From Clostridiales bacterium (lineage in GTDB: Bacteria; Bacillota; Clostridia; Saccharofermentanales; UBA5734): a stretch of DNA of 5,256 nt. Below the pieces are notes generated by a model. That model was not told where the DNA came from. It saw only the letters and a list, made by a program, of their open reading frames with translations, and searched no databases. The stretch lies in NCBI GenBank assembly GCA_007135995.1, contig SLHU01000026.1, positions 1 to 5,256 of the forward strand. The letters run 5' to 3'. A program made the translations under genes and the position numbers. Positions 1-5,256 of this stretch are shown one piece after another (the stretch's first letter is position 1; each line of letters starts with the position of its first letter).

Positions 1-549
1 AGCCATCAGCCGGCTGTTGAGGCTGACAGTTCCTTTGCTGCTGCAGCTACCCCAGCGGCTACTTAAATCACGAAGCAGGATTTTTTTTGGCGGGGGTCCC
101 TTGAACCGCTCAACTGCCTGATTGACTGCCTGAAAGAAAGCTTCCTTATTTTGCTCAATCAGCTCTGGCTGCAGCGGTCCAATTCTGGCCGACTGCCCCG
201 ATTCAAAGCGTTTTTTCTGAATCCAGCTGGCTTTTTCCAGCACAAACTGGTCGATCGTCTGCCGGGGCACATGATGCGGACTTCGAACTTCCAGTGACTG
301 ATCTTCGCGGATCATCAGGGTCAGGCTTTTCCGGCGGCTTCTGATCAGCTTGTAGCGTAAATCAGCTGATTGAACGGTTTGTGCCTGTTCTGATTTCAAA
401 TCATGGCGCGAATAACCGGAAGGCTGCTTTCGAGGCGGTTCCGGCTGCGGTTGCGGCTGCCATTCCGGCTGCGGCACAAATGGCAGTTCCAATTGCCGGC
501 AAAGGGGCTTGTTGTGTCGTTTTGGCTGTCTTTGACTATTCCTTCTCAT
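1..549 (-). CDS. YgjP-family (DUF45) metal-dependent hydrolase, 3' end cut off by the window
   Basis: The frame is open from an ATG at 549 to the left edge (183 codons, no stop), so the C-terminus is missing. Residues 64-183 look like the N-terminal part of the YgjP/DUF45 family: a basic start (LRYKLIRSRRKSLTLMI), EVRSPHHVP, a helix ending ASWIQKKR (107-114), then the hallmark SRWGSCSSKGTVSLN (164-178). In this family a zinc-binding HExxH helix follows soon after; it lies outside the window, so metal binding cannot be confirmed. Residues 1-63 are an unusual polar extension rich in Q, P and R, with a PQPE repeat and the stretch QLELPF at 19-24. The start overlaps the upstream pyrE stop by 14 bp, and the nearest GGAG is 13 nt away, so translation is probably coupled to pyrE. 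No other ATG precedes the conserved domain. The family's cellular role is poorly defined; hydrolase or peptidase activity is inferred from the fold. Confidence 0.82.
   Translation of the reverse strand, partial: MRRNSQRQPKRHNKPLCRQLELPFVPQPEWQPQPQPEPPRKQPSGYSRHDLKSEQAQTVQSADLRYKLIRSRRKSLTLMIREDQSLEVRSPHHVPRQTIDQFVLEKASWIQKKRFESGQSARIGPLQPELIEQNKEAFFQAVNQAVERFKGPPPKKILLRDLSSRWGSCSSKGTVSLNSRLMA
439..474 (-). repeat. 12-bp-unit in-frame repeat encoding a PQPE/WQPQ tract
   Basis: On the minus strand CCGCAGCCGGAA occurs exactly at 474-463 and at 450-439, with a related 12-mer TGGCAGCCGCAA between them. The product is PQPE-WQPQ-PQPE, part of the flexible N-terminal extension of the YgjP-like protein. 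The unit is a multiple of three, so copy-number change would keep the frame. Confidence 0.6.
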
Positions 550-1405
550 CTGTGAAACCCAGCTCCATACAACGCAGCGCGCGTTCCTTGTTTTTACCAC
601 CCATCGCGATCTGTCTGGTCAGATATCCGGGATGCGATTTTAGAAAATCTAACATAAATTGATGCGGATCAGCCATAAATGCCTCGATAAAAGCTTTCTG
701 CCGCTCGTCTATCTGGCCGTATCTGACAGCGCTGTCCAGAAACGCTCTATCTATAAGGATCATCGACTGCAGCAAGACGCCTTCTTTTTGAAGGATGTCC
801 GCACCGCCCTGTCCGCGATCAACTACCACGATGGTCCGCTGAATGCGGGCACCTGCTGTCCGTAAGGCCGGAAGCCAAGTGCGAACATAGCTTGACGCTT
901 CCGTAACAAGATCGGCAATGTGAAGCGCTGTCCTGCCAGACAACTCGTCTTCTTTAATTAATTTCGCTTCGGATGTGATCTGCTCCTGATACCAGCCGTC
1001 ACCGTTTTTAAGCAGTGTCAGATGCGGTTTGCCCAGTTTAATCGCAACCGGCATTGAAAAAAACAAGTCGCGCCGTTCACCGCCGGAGATGAAGTCAGCC
1101 TCTGTCTCGGAAGCGATCACTGAAAGCTTATCAATCAGCTGGCTGAAAATCCGGTTATGTGTCAGCTGCTGACTGATTTTCGCAGCCAGTCCGGGCAGGC
1201 CTTCTGCCGGCGCCGACACAGCCTGTTCTATGTCCCTGAGCAAACTGACTGCCTCTTTTTCACTGCCATATAAAAAATGCGTGTTGATATAATACGGGCC
1301 CAGTGTACCGGATGTATACCAGAATGGCTCGTCAGGATGACACACACGCAGTGCCTGTGTATCAAAAAGCCAGCTGATCATTTGAGCAGGATCTGTTTTA
1401 CTCAT
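536..1405 (-). CDS. pyrE: Divergent, long orotate phosphoribosyltransferase (PyrE-type)
   Basis: Predicted product is 289 aa, against about 210 aa for usual PyrE. OPRTase catalyses orotate + PRPP to OMP + PPi in the cytoplasm. Evidence: an N-terminal orotate-loop-like segment, TSGTLGPYYINT (31-42), matching the SGxxSPYxxN region of PyrE; FISGGERRD (105-113) followed by VAIKLGKP where PyrE has GPAYxGIPxA; GRTALHIADLVTEASS (157-172) where PyrE has its PRPP-binding DDVITAGTA; and VVVDRGQGG (193-201), matching the LDRQERG segment. There is an insertion at about 55-104 and a C-terminal helical extension at about 231-289. The PRPP motif is non-canonical: the first Asp of the acidic pair is Ala164, and TAGT reads TEAS. 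I believe related long forms exist in other Bacillota, but cannot verify this here. The start at 1405 is chosen over the ATG at 1417 because GAGGT sits 5 nt before 1405 and nothing similar precedes 1417. The gene lies 80 bp after pyrD in the same direction, which supports a pyrimidine role. A related PRTase with another base as substrate is the alternative. Confidence 0.78.
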   Translation of the reverse strand: MSKTDPAQMISWLFDTQALRVCHPDEPFWYTSGTLGPYYINTHFLYGSEKEAVSLLRDIEQAVSAPAEGLPGLAAKISQQLTHNRIFSQLIDKLSVIASETEADFISGGERRDLFFSMPVAIKLGKPHLTLLKNGDGWYQEQITSEAKLIKEDELSGRTALHIADLVTEASSYVRTWLPALRTAGARIQRTIVVVDRGQGGADILQKEGVLLQSMILIDRAFLDSAVRYGQIDERQKAFIEAFMADPHQFMLDFLKSHPGYLTRQIAMGGKNKERALRCMELGFTDEKE

Positions 1406-1410
1406 GTCAC

Positions 1411-1415
1411 ACCTC
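1411..1415 (-). promoter_or_regulatory. Ribosome binding site deciding the pyrE start
   Basis: GAGGT on the minus strand ends 5 nt before the ATG at 1405-1403. It overlaps the upstream in-frame ATG at 1417-1415, which itself has only an A-rich, SD-less leader. This favours initiation at 1405. Confidence 0.6.
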
Positions 1416-1485
1416 ATCTGTGGTTGTTTTCGTTTCTATCTACGTCTGTTGTGCCGCTTTTTACCCGGGCACTGCCGGCTATGGC

Positions 1486-2403
1486 CTATGACCAGAGCTG
1501 AAGCGTACCTGTTAAGGTGCTGATGCGTGTCAGGTTTTCTTTACCAAGCAGCTGACGCAGATCATGTGTAATTTTAACAGCTGCGCAGGGCGAGATCAGA
1601 TTCGCGGTGCCAATTTGAACCGCGCTGGCACCGGCGACCATAAAGTCGAGGACATCTTCAGCGCACAAAATGCCGCCGACGCCGATGATCGGAATATCAA
1701 CTTGCTGATACACTTCGCTGACCATACGTAAAGCCACCGGCTTGATCGCCGGTCCGGAAAGTCCGCCTGTATTGTTTTTCAATATCGGTCGTCTGGTTTT
1801 CCAGTCGACTGCCATGCCCATTAATGTGTTGATCAGGACAACAGCGTCTGCGCCGGCATCCGCCGCGGCGACGGCCATCTGGCTGATGCTGGTTACGTTT
1901 GGTGTCAGTTTGGCCCATATAGGCTTGTCTGTAACAGCCCGCACCGCCTGAATCACCTCGGTCAGCTGCAAAGGATCACTGCCAATGAGCATGCAGCCCG
2001 TGCGGACATTGGGACATGAAAGGTTCAGTTCAATCGCGTCAATCGCTTCGTCCGTCAGCTTTTCAGCCATGGCAACATAATCCTCAACCGAATAGCCGGC
2101 GATGTTGACAATGGTTTTGCAGCCTGTCTGGCGCATAAAAGGCAGCTCATGCTCAAGAAACGCGTCGATGCCAGGGTTTTGCAGGCCGACACTATTGAGC
2201 ATGCCGCTGGCGGTTTCCGCTGCCCGGGGCGGATCGTTGCCGAGACGAGGCGCCACGGTCAGGCCTTTGCTGCAGATACCGCCCAGTATGGACAGATCAT
2301 AAAAAGCATCCATTTCGCGGCCGAAACCAAATGTGCCAGAGGCCATCAGCAAAGGAGATGCCATACGGACGCCCCCAGCTTCAACAGAAAGGTCAATCTT
2401 CAC
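1486..2403 (-). CDS. pyrD: Dihydroorotate dehydrogenase B, catalytic FMN subunit (PyrDB)
   Basis: This 305-aa protein has the usual length for the class 1B catalytic subunit, which oxidises dihydroorotate to orotate on FMN and passes electrons to PyrK. Motifs in order: ASGTFGFG (21-28), the FMN-contacting SKGLT with Lys46, GMLNSVGLQNPG (67-78), NIAG (100-103), and IELNLSCPN with Cys130. Cys, not Ser, is the active-site base expected of class 1 enzymes. Next come WAKLTPN with Lys165, INTLMGM (191-197), TGGLSGPAIKPVA (212-224), the phosphate-binding GVGGI (241-245) and VQIGTAN (262-268). The start is a GTG at 2403, giving VKIDLSVEAG. It overlaps the pyrK stop in a GTGA arrangement and has a perfect Shine-Dalgarno sequence 6 nt upstream. 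The open frame continues upstream to an ATG at 2517, but those 38 codons are a frame-shifted reading of pyrK and are excluded. Tight coupling with pyrK fits a fixed-ratio heterotetrameric complex. Confidence 0.97.
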   Translation of the reverse strand: MKIDLSVEAGGVRMASPLLMASGTFGFGREMDAFYDLSILGGICSKGLTVAPRLGNDPPRAAETASGMLNSVGLQNPGIDAFLEHELPFMRQTGCKTIVNIAGYSVEDYVAMAEKLTDEAIDAIELNLSCPNVRTGCMLIGSDPLQLTEVIQAVRAVTDKPIWAKLTPNVTSISQMAVAAADAGADAVVLINTLMGMAVDWKTRRPILKNNTGGLSGPAIKPVALRMVSEVYQQVDIPIIGVGGILCAEDVLDFMVAGASAVQIGTANLISPCAAVKITHDLRQLLGKENLTRISTLTGTLQLWS

Positions 2404-3233
2404 CAGACTACCTCCTTTGCCGGAAAAACAGGGCCGTCCACGCAGCAGCGGCTGTTTGCTTCGCCGGTTTTTGTTTTGGTTTTGCACACACACACCAGGC
2501 ACACACCGACACCGCATGCCATGCGTTCTTCAAGTGATACCTGACAATCATATTGATATACGTCAGCAATCTTCGCCACAGCCTGCATCATGATATTCGG
2601 TCCGCAGGCTGCAATCAGCGTGTCTTCCTGCCTGTCCATTTCCAGGCTCTGAAGTAGCTGTTCCAATGCAGCTGCCGCATGTCCTTCCACATCCAGATCA
2701 CCTTCATCGGATGCGAAAAGCACCTGACAGCCTGCCGCGCGATAGTGATCGGTGAGTACACTGTCAGCTTTTGAGCGATAGCCGCAGACAGCGATGCCGT
2801 CGATGCCTTGTTCACGGCACATCTGCTGGACATAGTACAGCGGAAAAACGCCCGTCCCGCCGCCAACCGTGATCACCCTGCGGTAACCTTCCAGCTGAAA
2901 GCCTTTCCCCAGCGGTCCCATCACGGATAGAACGGTGCCCGGCCGAAGCCTGGAAAGCCATTCCGTCCCGCGCCCCTGAACACGAATGCCCAGCTGAACC
3001 AGGCCTTGCTGCCGGTCAACTGCCATCACCCCGATCGGGCGGCGCAGGAAATGACCTGCTTCCAGGTTGACGAACTGTCCCGGCTCAGCCGCGGCGGCTA
3101 TCCGCGGTGCTTTCAAGGTTAACTGCGATGTATCGCTGTTAAGCCGGACCAGCGCAGCTACCTCGCAGGTGGTGACAGGGTCGTATTTGATGCCATGACG
3201 CTGTCCAGCGGGGTCAGCGGGGATTTTATCCAT
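2400..3233 (-). CDS. pyrK: Dihydroorotate dehydrogenase B, electron transfer subunit (PyrK)
   Basis: PyrK is the FAD and [2Fe-2S] subunit that carries electrons from PyrD's FMN to NAD+. From the chosen ATG it is 277 aa, slightly longer than the roughly 256-262 aa of characterised homologues, with a short polar N-terminal extension. A ferredoxin-reductase FAD domain carries EPGQFVNL (50-57) and LRRPIGV (63-69). The nucleotide domain has VGGGTGVFPLYYV (123-135) and ACGP (209-212). The C-terminal iron-sulfur loop has Cys240, Cys245, Cys248 and Cys264, the last in CVDGPVF, matching the family C-x4-C-x2-C-x(n)-C pattern; Cys250 and Cys263 are extra. Start choice: the ATG at 3233 has AAAGGA 12 nt upstream, a long but usable spacing. 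The ATG at 3245 directly abuts that site. A TTG at 3281 would give 293 aa but has no ribosome binding site. The stop overlaps the pyrD start by 4 bp. Confidence 0.95.
   Translation of the reverse strand: MDKIPADPAGQRHGIKYDPVTTCEVAALVRLNSDTSQLTLKAPRIAAAAEPGQFVNLEAGHFLRRPIGVMAVDRQQGLVQLGIRVQGRGTEWLSRLRPGTVLSVMGPLGKGFQLEGYRRVITVGGGTGVFPLYYVQQMCREQGIDGIAVCGYRSKADSVLTDHYRAAGCQVLFASDEGDLDVEGHAAAALEQLLQSLEMDRQEDTLIAACGPNIMMQAVAKIADVYQYDCQVSLEERMACGVGVCLVCVCKTKTKTGEANSRCCVDGPVFPAKEVVW
2410..2418 (-). promoter_or_regulatory. Strong Shine-Dalgarno for pyrD, inside the 3' end of pyrK
   Basis: AAAGGAGGT on the minus strand lies within the last codons of pyrK and ends 6 nt before the GTG at 2403-2401. 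It settles the GTG as the pyrD start and explains how a non-ATG start could be used efficiently. Confidence 0.85.
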
Positions 3234-3245
3234 CTTTATAATCAT

Positions 3246-3251
3246 TCCTTT
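3246..3251 (-). promoter_or_regulatory. Probable ribosome binding site for pyrK
   Basis: AAAGGA on the minus strand is 12 nt before the ATG at 3233 and directly touches the ATG at 3245. The spacing favours 3233, though it is longer than the optimum, so the start is less certain than for pyrD. Confidence 0.5.
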
Positions 3252-3263
3252 CGCTTCTCTCAA

Positions 3264-3281
3264 AGCATAACACGTTGTCAA
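3264..3281 (-). promoter_or_regulatory. Weak promoter-like elements ahead of pyrK
   Basis: On the minus strand a perfect TTGACA hexamer (3281-3276) is followed 3 nt later by TGTTATGCT (3272-3264), which resembles an extended -10 (TGnTATnnT). The two are too close to pair as a -35/-10 set. The hexamer 17 bp after TTGACA is AGAAGC, a poor -10. An internal promoter for pyrK-pyrD-pyrE is possible given the gap after carB, but the sequence does not establish one. Confidence 0.22.
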
Positions 3282-3284
3282 AAG

Positions 3285-3340
3285 TTTTTAATGAGCCGTT
3301 CATGTTCTGCCGTATTTTTACAGAGCCGTTCATGTTCTGC
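3285..3340 (-). repeat. Near-perfect 26-bp direct repeat, 30-bp period, in the carB-pyrK gap
   Basis: Read on the minus strand, GCAGAACATGAACGGCTC occurs exactly at 3340-3323 and again at 3310-3293. Each copy is followed by two variable bases and TAAAAA, giving 24 of 26 identical positions. Each unit contains two GAAC words 6 bp apart. The second copy ends 3 bp before the TTGACA hexamer and about 50 bp before the pyrK start. I find no further copy in the window. The surrounding gap (3234-3453) is AT-rich, shows no convincing terminator hairpin, and has nothing resembling a PyrR-type RNA site that I can recognise. Function is unknown; an operator pair or a local duplication are both possible. 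Confidence 0.8.
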
Positions 3341-3453
3341 TGTTACTTTATAGTTTTTTTCAAATCATGCTGTTTTTCAAATACCTTCGATCAGGCGGTC
3401 TGCTCGTATCTGCCGCTCATCATATTTTTTGATGTTGCACCTTCTTTGTGTGC

Positions 3454-5256
3454 TTATTTTCTCAGCATATCATTTTTCATCGGCATTTCATTAAGCGGCA
3501 AGGTGTGATGTCTTGTCTCTTTGACAATTTTTGCGAATGTCTTAATTTCATAAGGTGTCAGATCGGTTGGTTTTAGCTCACGTTCGAGACATTCCGTAAC
3601 AGCAACCAGAGTATCAAGCGATGTGATCGTTGCGATGCCGTGCTCAATCGCGTGCCGGCGCAGCTTAAAGCCGTTGAACCCTTTCAGATTGCTGCTGGGG
3701 CTTTCCGTATTGATCAGCAGTTTCACGGTAAAATCATTAATCATATCAATCACATGCGGCTCGCCTTCTTCAACTTTACGGGCAATACTGCAGGGGATGC
3801 CCTGCTTATTGAGATAATTACTGGTGCCGCCCGTTCCGTAAAGCTCATATCCCAGTGCGAACAGTCTGGCTGCCAGCGGCACCAGGTCGGACTTGTCGCT
3901 GTCGCGTACCGACAGCAGAATGCCGCTGCCTTTTTGCGGGAATTTAAAGCCGGAGGCCAGAATTGCCTTGTACATCGCTTCGCTGTAAGTGGTTGAAAGG
4001 CCGAGCACTTCACCTGTGCTTTTCATTTCAGGCCCCAGACTGGTATCCACATCATGCAGTTTCTCAAAAGAGAAAACAGGTGCCTTAATCGCATACACTG
4101 ACGGATAGCGCGAGTAAAGGCCTGTTCCCCATTCAAAATCAGTCAGTTTCTGGCCCATCATCACCCGGGTTGCCAGGTTGACAATCGGTATCCCTGTTAC
4201 TTTGCTGATATACGGTACCGTCCTGGAAGATCTGGGATTGACTTCAATCACGTAGATTTCATCATTAAACAGGATAAACTGGATATTGATCAGGCCAATC
4301 ACCTTGAGTGCCCGCGCGAGTTTTTCTGTGTGGTCGATAATCGTATCCCGAACGCGGTCGGGTATGTAGGCCGGATAAATTGAGATTGAGTCACCCGAAT
4401 GGACACCCGCGCGTTCCAGATGCTCCATAATACCCGGTATCAGGATATTCTCTCCGTCGGAAACAGCGTCAACCTCGAGCTCAACCCCCATCAGATATTT
4501 ATCTACCAGGATGGGATGTTCTTGTTCAACCAGGTTGATAATCCTCATATATTCAATCATTTCGTCATCGCTGTAGACAATGGCCATCCCCTGGCCGCCC
4601 AGCACATAAGAAGGACGAACCAGTACCGGATAGGTTAGTTCTGAAGCGGCCATCAAGGCTTCGTCAGCCGTATAGACGGTTGTCCCTTTCGGACGTTTTA
4701 TGTCGCAGGATTCCAAGATAGCATCAAAGCGTTTCCTGTCCTCGGCCGCGTCAACCATGTCAGCTGATGTGCCGAAAATCGGCAGCCCCAGATCGCTGAC
4801 GGCCTTGATCAGCTTAATCGCCGTCTGGCCGCCAAACTGGCAGATCGCGCCAAGCGGCTTCTCGTTTTCAATAATCGCCTTGACATCATCAATGGTCAGT
4901 GGTTCGAAATAAAGACGATCGGAGGTGTCAAAATCGGTAGAGACCGTTTCCGGATTGTTGTTGGCGATAATCGCTTCGTAGCCCAGTTCACGAAGTGCCC
5001 AGACCGAGTGAACGGAGCAGTAGTCAAACTCAATTCCCTGGCCGATCCGGATCGGACCTGACCCCAGGACCAGCACTTTCTTATTATCTGTCGGCTGCGC
5101 CTCATTGGTCAGGTCGAAGGTTGAGTAAAAGTAGGGCGTGACGGCCGCATATTCACCGGCACAGGTATCAACCATTTTATAGGTGTGTTTTAGTCCCAGT
5201 TCAAGACGTGCCTGCTCAATGTCTTTGCTCGGCAGTCCGGAAAGACGGCTGATCCA
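3454..5256 (-). CDS. carB: Carbamoyl-phosphate synthase large subunit, C-terminal part (5' end outside the window)
   Basis: The frame is open to the right edge and supplies the last 600 residues of a protein normally about 1060-1070 aa long; roughly the first 460 are missing. CarB uses ammonia from the CarA glutaminase, bicarbonate and 2 ATP to make carbamoyl phosphate for pyrimidines and arginine. Visible here, numbered from the window edge, are the end of the oligomerisation domain (KMVDTCAGEYAAVTPYFYST, 27-46); the second half's nucleotide fold (VLVLGSGPIRIGQGIEFDY, 61-79); and the second ATP-grasp domain. That domain carries VRPSYVLGGQGM (213-224), MEHLERAGVHSGDS (277-290) and metal ligands Gln326, Glu338 and Asn340 in QFILFN and IEVNPRSSRTVPY. 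The C-terminal MGS-like allosteric domain (about 442-560) keeps Lys455, Thr475, Thr478 and Lys494, equivalent to effector-binding positions in E. coli CarB. The ATG at 5175 is internal, not the start. The gene ends with TAA, and pyrK starts 220 bp later on the same strand. Confidence 0.98.
   Translation of the reverse strand, partial: WISRLSGLPSKDIEQARLELGLKHTYKMVDTCAGEYAAVTPYFYSTFDLTNEAQPTDNKKVLVLGSGPIRIGQGIEFDYCSVHSVWALRELGYEAIIANNNPETVSTDFDTSDRLYFEPLTIDDVKAIIENEKPLGAICQFGGQTAIKLIKAVSDLGLPIFGTSADMVDAAEDRKRFDAILESCDIKRPKGTTVYTADEALMAASELTYPVLVRPSYVLGGQGMAIVYSDDEMIEYMRIINLVEQEHPILVDKYLMGVELEVDAVSDGENILIPGIMEHLERAGVHSGDSISIYPAYIPDRVRDTIIDHTEKLARALKVIGLINIQFILFNDEIYVIEVNPRSSRTVPYISKVTGIPIVNLATRVMMGQKLTDFEWGTGLYSRYPSVYAIKAPVFSFEKLHDVDTSLGPEMKSTGEVLGLSTTYSEAMYKAILASGFKFPQKGSGILLSVRDSDKSDLVPLAARLFALGYELYGTGGTSNYLNKQGIPCSIARKVEEGEPHVIDMINDFTVKLLINTESPSSNLKGFNGFKLRRHAIEHGIATITSLDTLVAVTECLERELKPTDLTPYEIKTFAKIVKETRHHTLPLNEMPMKNDMLRK

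Noticed and set aside
81..88. Run of eight A (minus strand) in the YgjP-like gene as a possible slippage or frameshift site
   Set aside because: The frame reads through it correctly into the conserved RWGSCSSKG motif, so no frameshift needs explaining.
381..662. Plus-strand 93-codon ORF with an Ala-rich product
   Set aside because: It is the reverse reading of the Q/P-rich start of the YgjP-like gene and the end of pyrE. The Ala/Pro bias follows from the repeat on the other strand, and no family is recognisable.
1406..1485. GC-rich CCGG-CAGTGC-CCGG hairpin in the pyrD-pyrE gap as a terminator
   Set aside because: The stem is only 4 bp and no T-run follows, so read-through into pyrE is more likely.
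2149..2544. Plus-strand ORF of 131 codons opposite pyrK/pyrD
   Set aside because: It overlaps two well-supported genes on the other strand, and its composition is that of a shadow frame with no recognisable domain.
3391..3420. Nine-codon mini-ORF (MSGRYEQTA) after carB as an attenuator leader peptide
   Set aside because: It has no clear ribosome binding site at proper spacing, no run of regulatory codons, and no terminator/antiterminator structure after it.
3275..3508. Plus-strand ORF of 77 codons, hydrophobic and Phe/Cys-rich, across the carB-pyrK gap
   Set aside because: It resembles a small membrane protein, but the Phe/Ser/Cys bias comes from T-rich DNA opposite A-rich leader sequence. 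It includes both copies of the direct repeat, runs into the carB end, and has no Shine-Dalgarno sequence.
3640..3996. Plus-strand ORF of 118 codons opposite the MGS domain of carB
   Set aside because: It lies wholly within conserved carB coding sequence on the other strand and has no recognisable domain.

Overview
The window is one strand-coherent block of de novo pyrimidine (UMP) biosynthesis genes. All are read on the minus strand, so transcription runs from high to low coordinates. In transcription order it holds: the C-terminal 600 residues of the carbamoyl-phosphate synthase large subunit (carB, cut by the right edge); a gap of about 220 bp; pyrK and pyrD, the two subunits of an NAD-dependent class 1B dihydroorotate dehydrogenase; an unusually long, divergent orotate phosphoribosyltransferase-like gene (pyrE-type); and the first 183 codons of a YgjP-family (DUF45) metallohydrolase, cut by the left edge.

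The genes are the usual consecutive steps of one pathway. CarB makes carbamoyl phosphate, PyrK/PyrD oxidise dihydroorotate to orotate and pass electrons to NAD+, and the PyrE-type enzyme would attach orotate to PRPP to give OMP. The pyrF decarboxylase, pyrB, pyrC and carA are not in view; some could lie just upstream of carB. The YgjP-like gene has no known role in the pathway and appears to ride along at the distal end. Junctions are tight: pyrK and pyrD share a GTGA stop/start, pyrE is 80 bp after pyrD, and the YgjP-like start overlaps the pyrE stop by 14 bp.

A PyrK/PyrDB pair next to carB, with strong AAAGGAGGT-type ribosome binding sites, points to a Gram-positive anaerobe of the Bacillota (Clostridia- or Erysipelotrichia-like) with roughly mid-range GC. 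I cannot name a genus from the sequence alone.

Almost all the DNA is coding. The carB-pyrK gap is the only sizeable non-coding stretch. It is AT-richer and holds a near-perfect 26-bp direct repeat with a 30-bp period just before pyrK, which no gene explains. I see no mobile element, CRISPR array, tRNA or rRNA, and no convincing terminator. I do not see a clear new biological system. The points most worth a second look are the direct repeat, the non-canonical PRPP motif of the PyrE-type protein, and the N-terminal extension of the YgjP-like protein.
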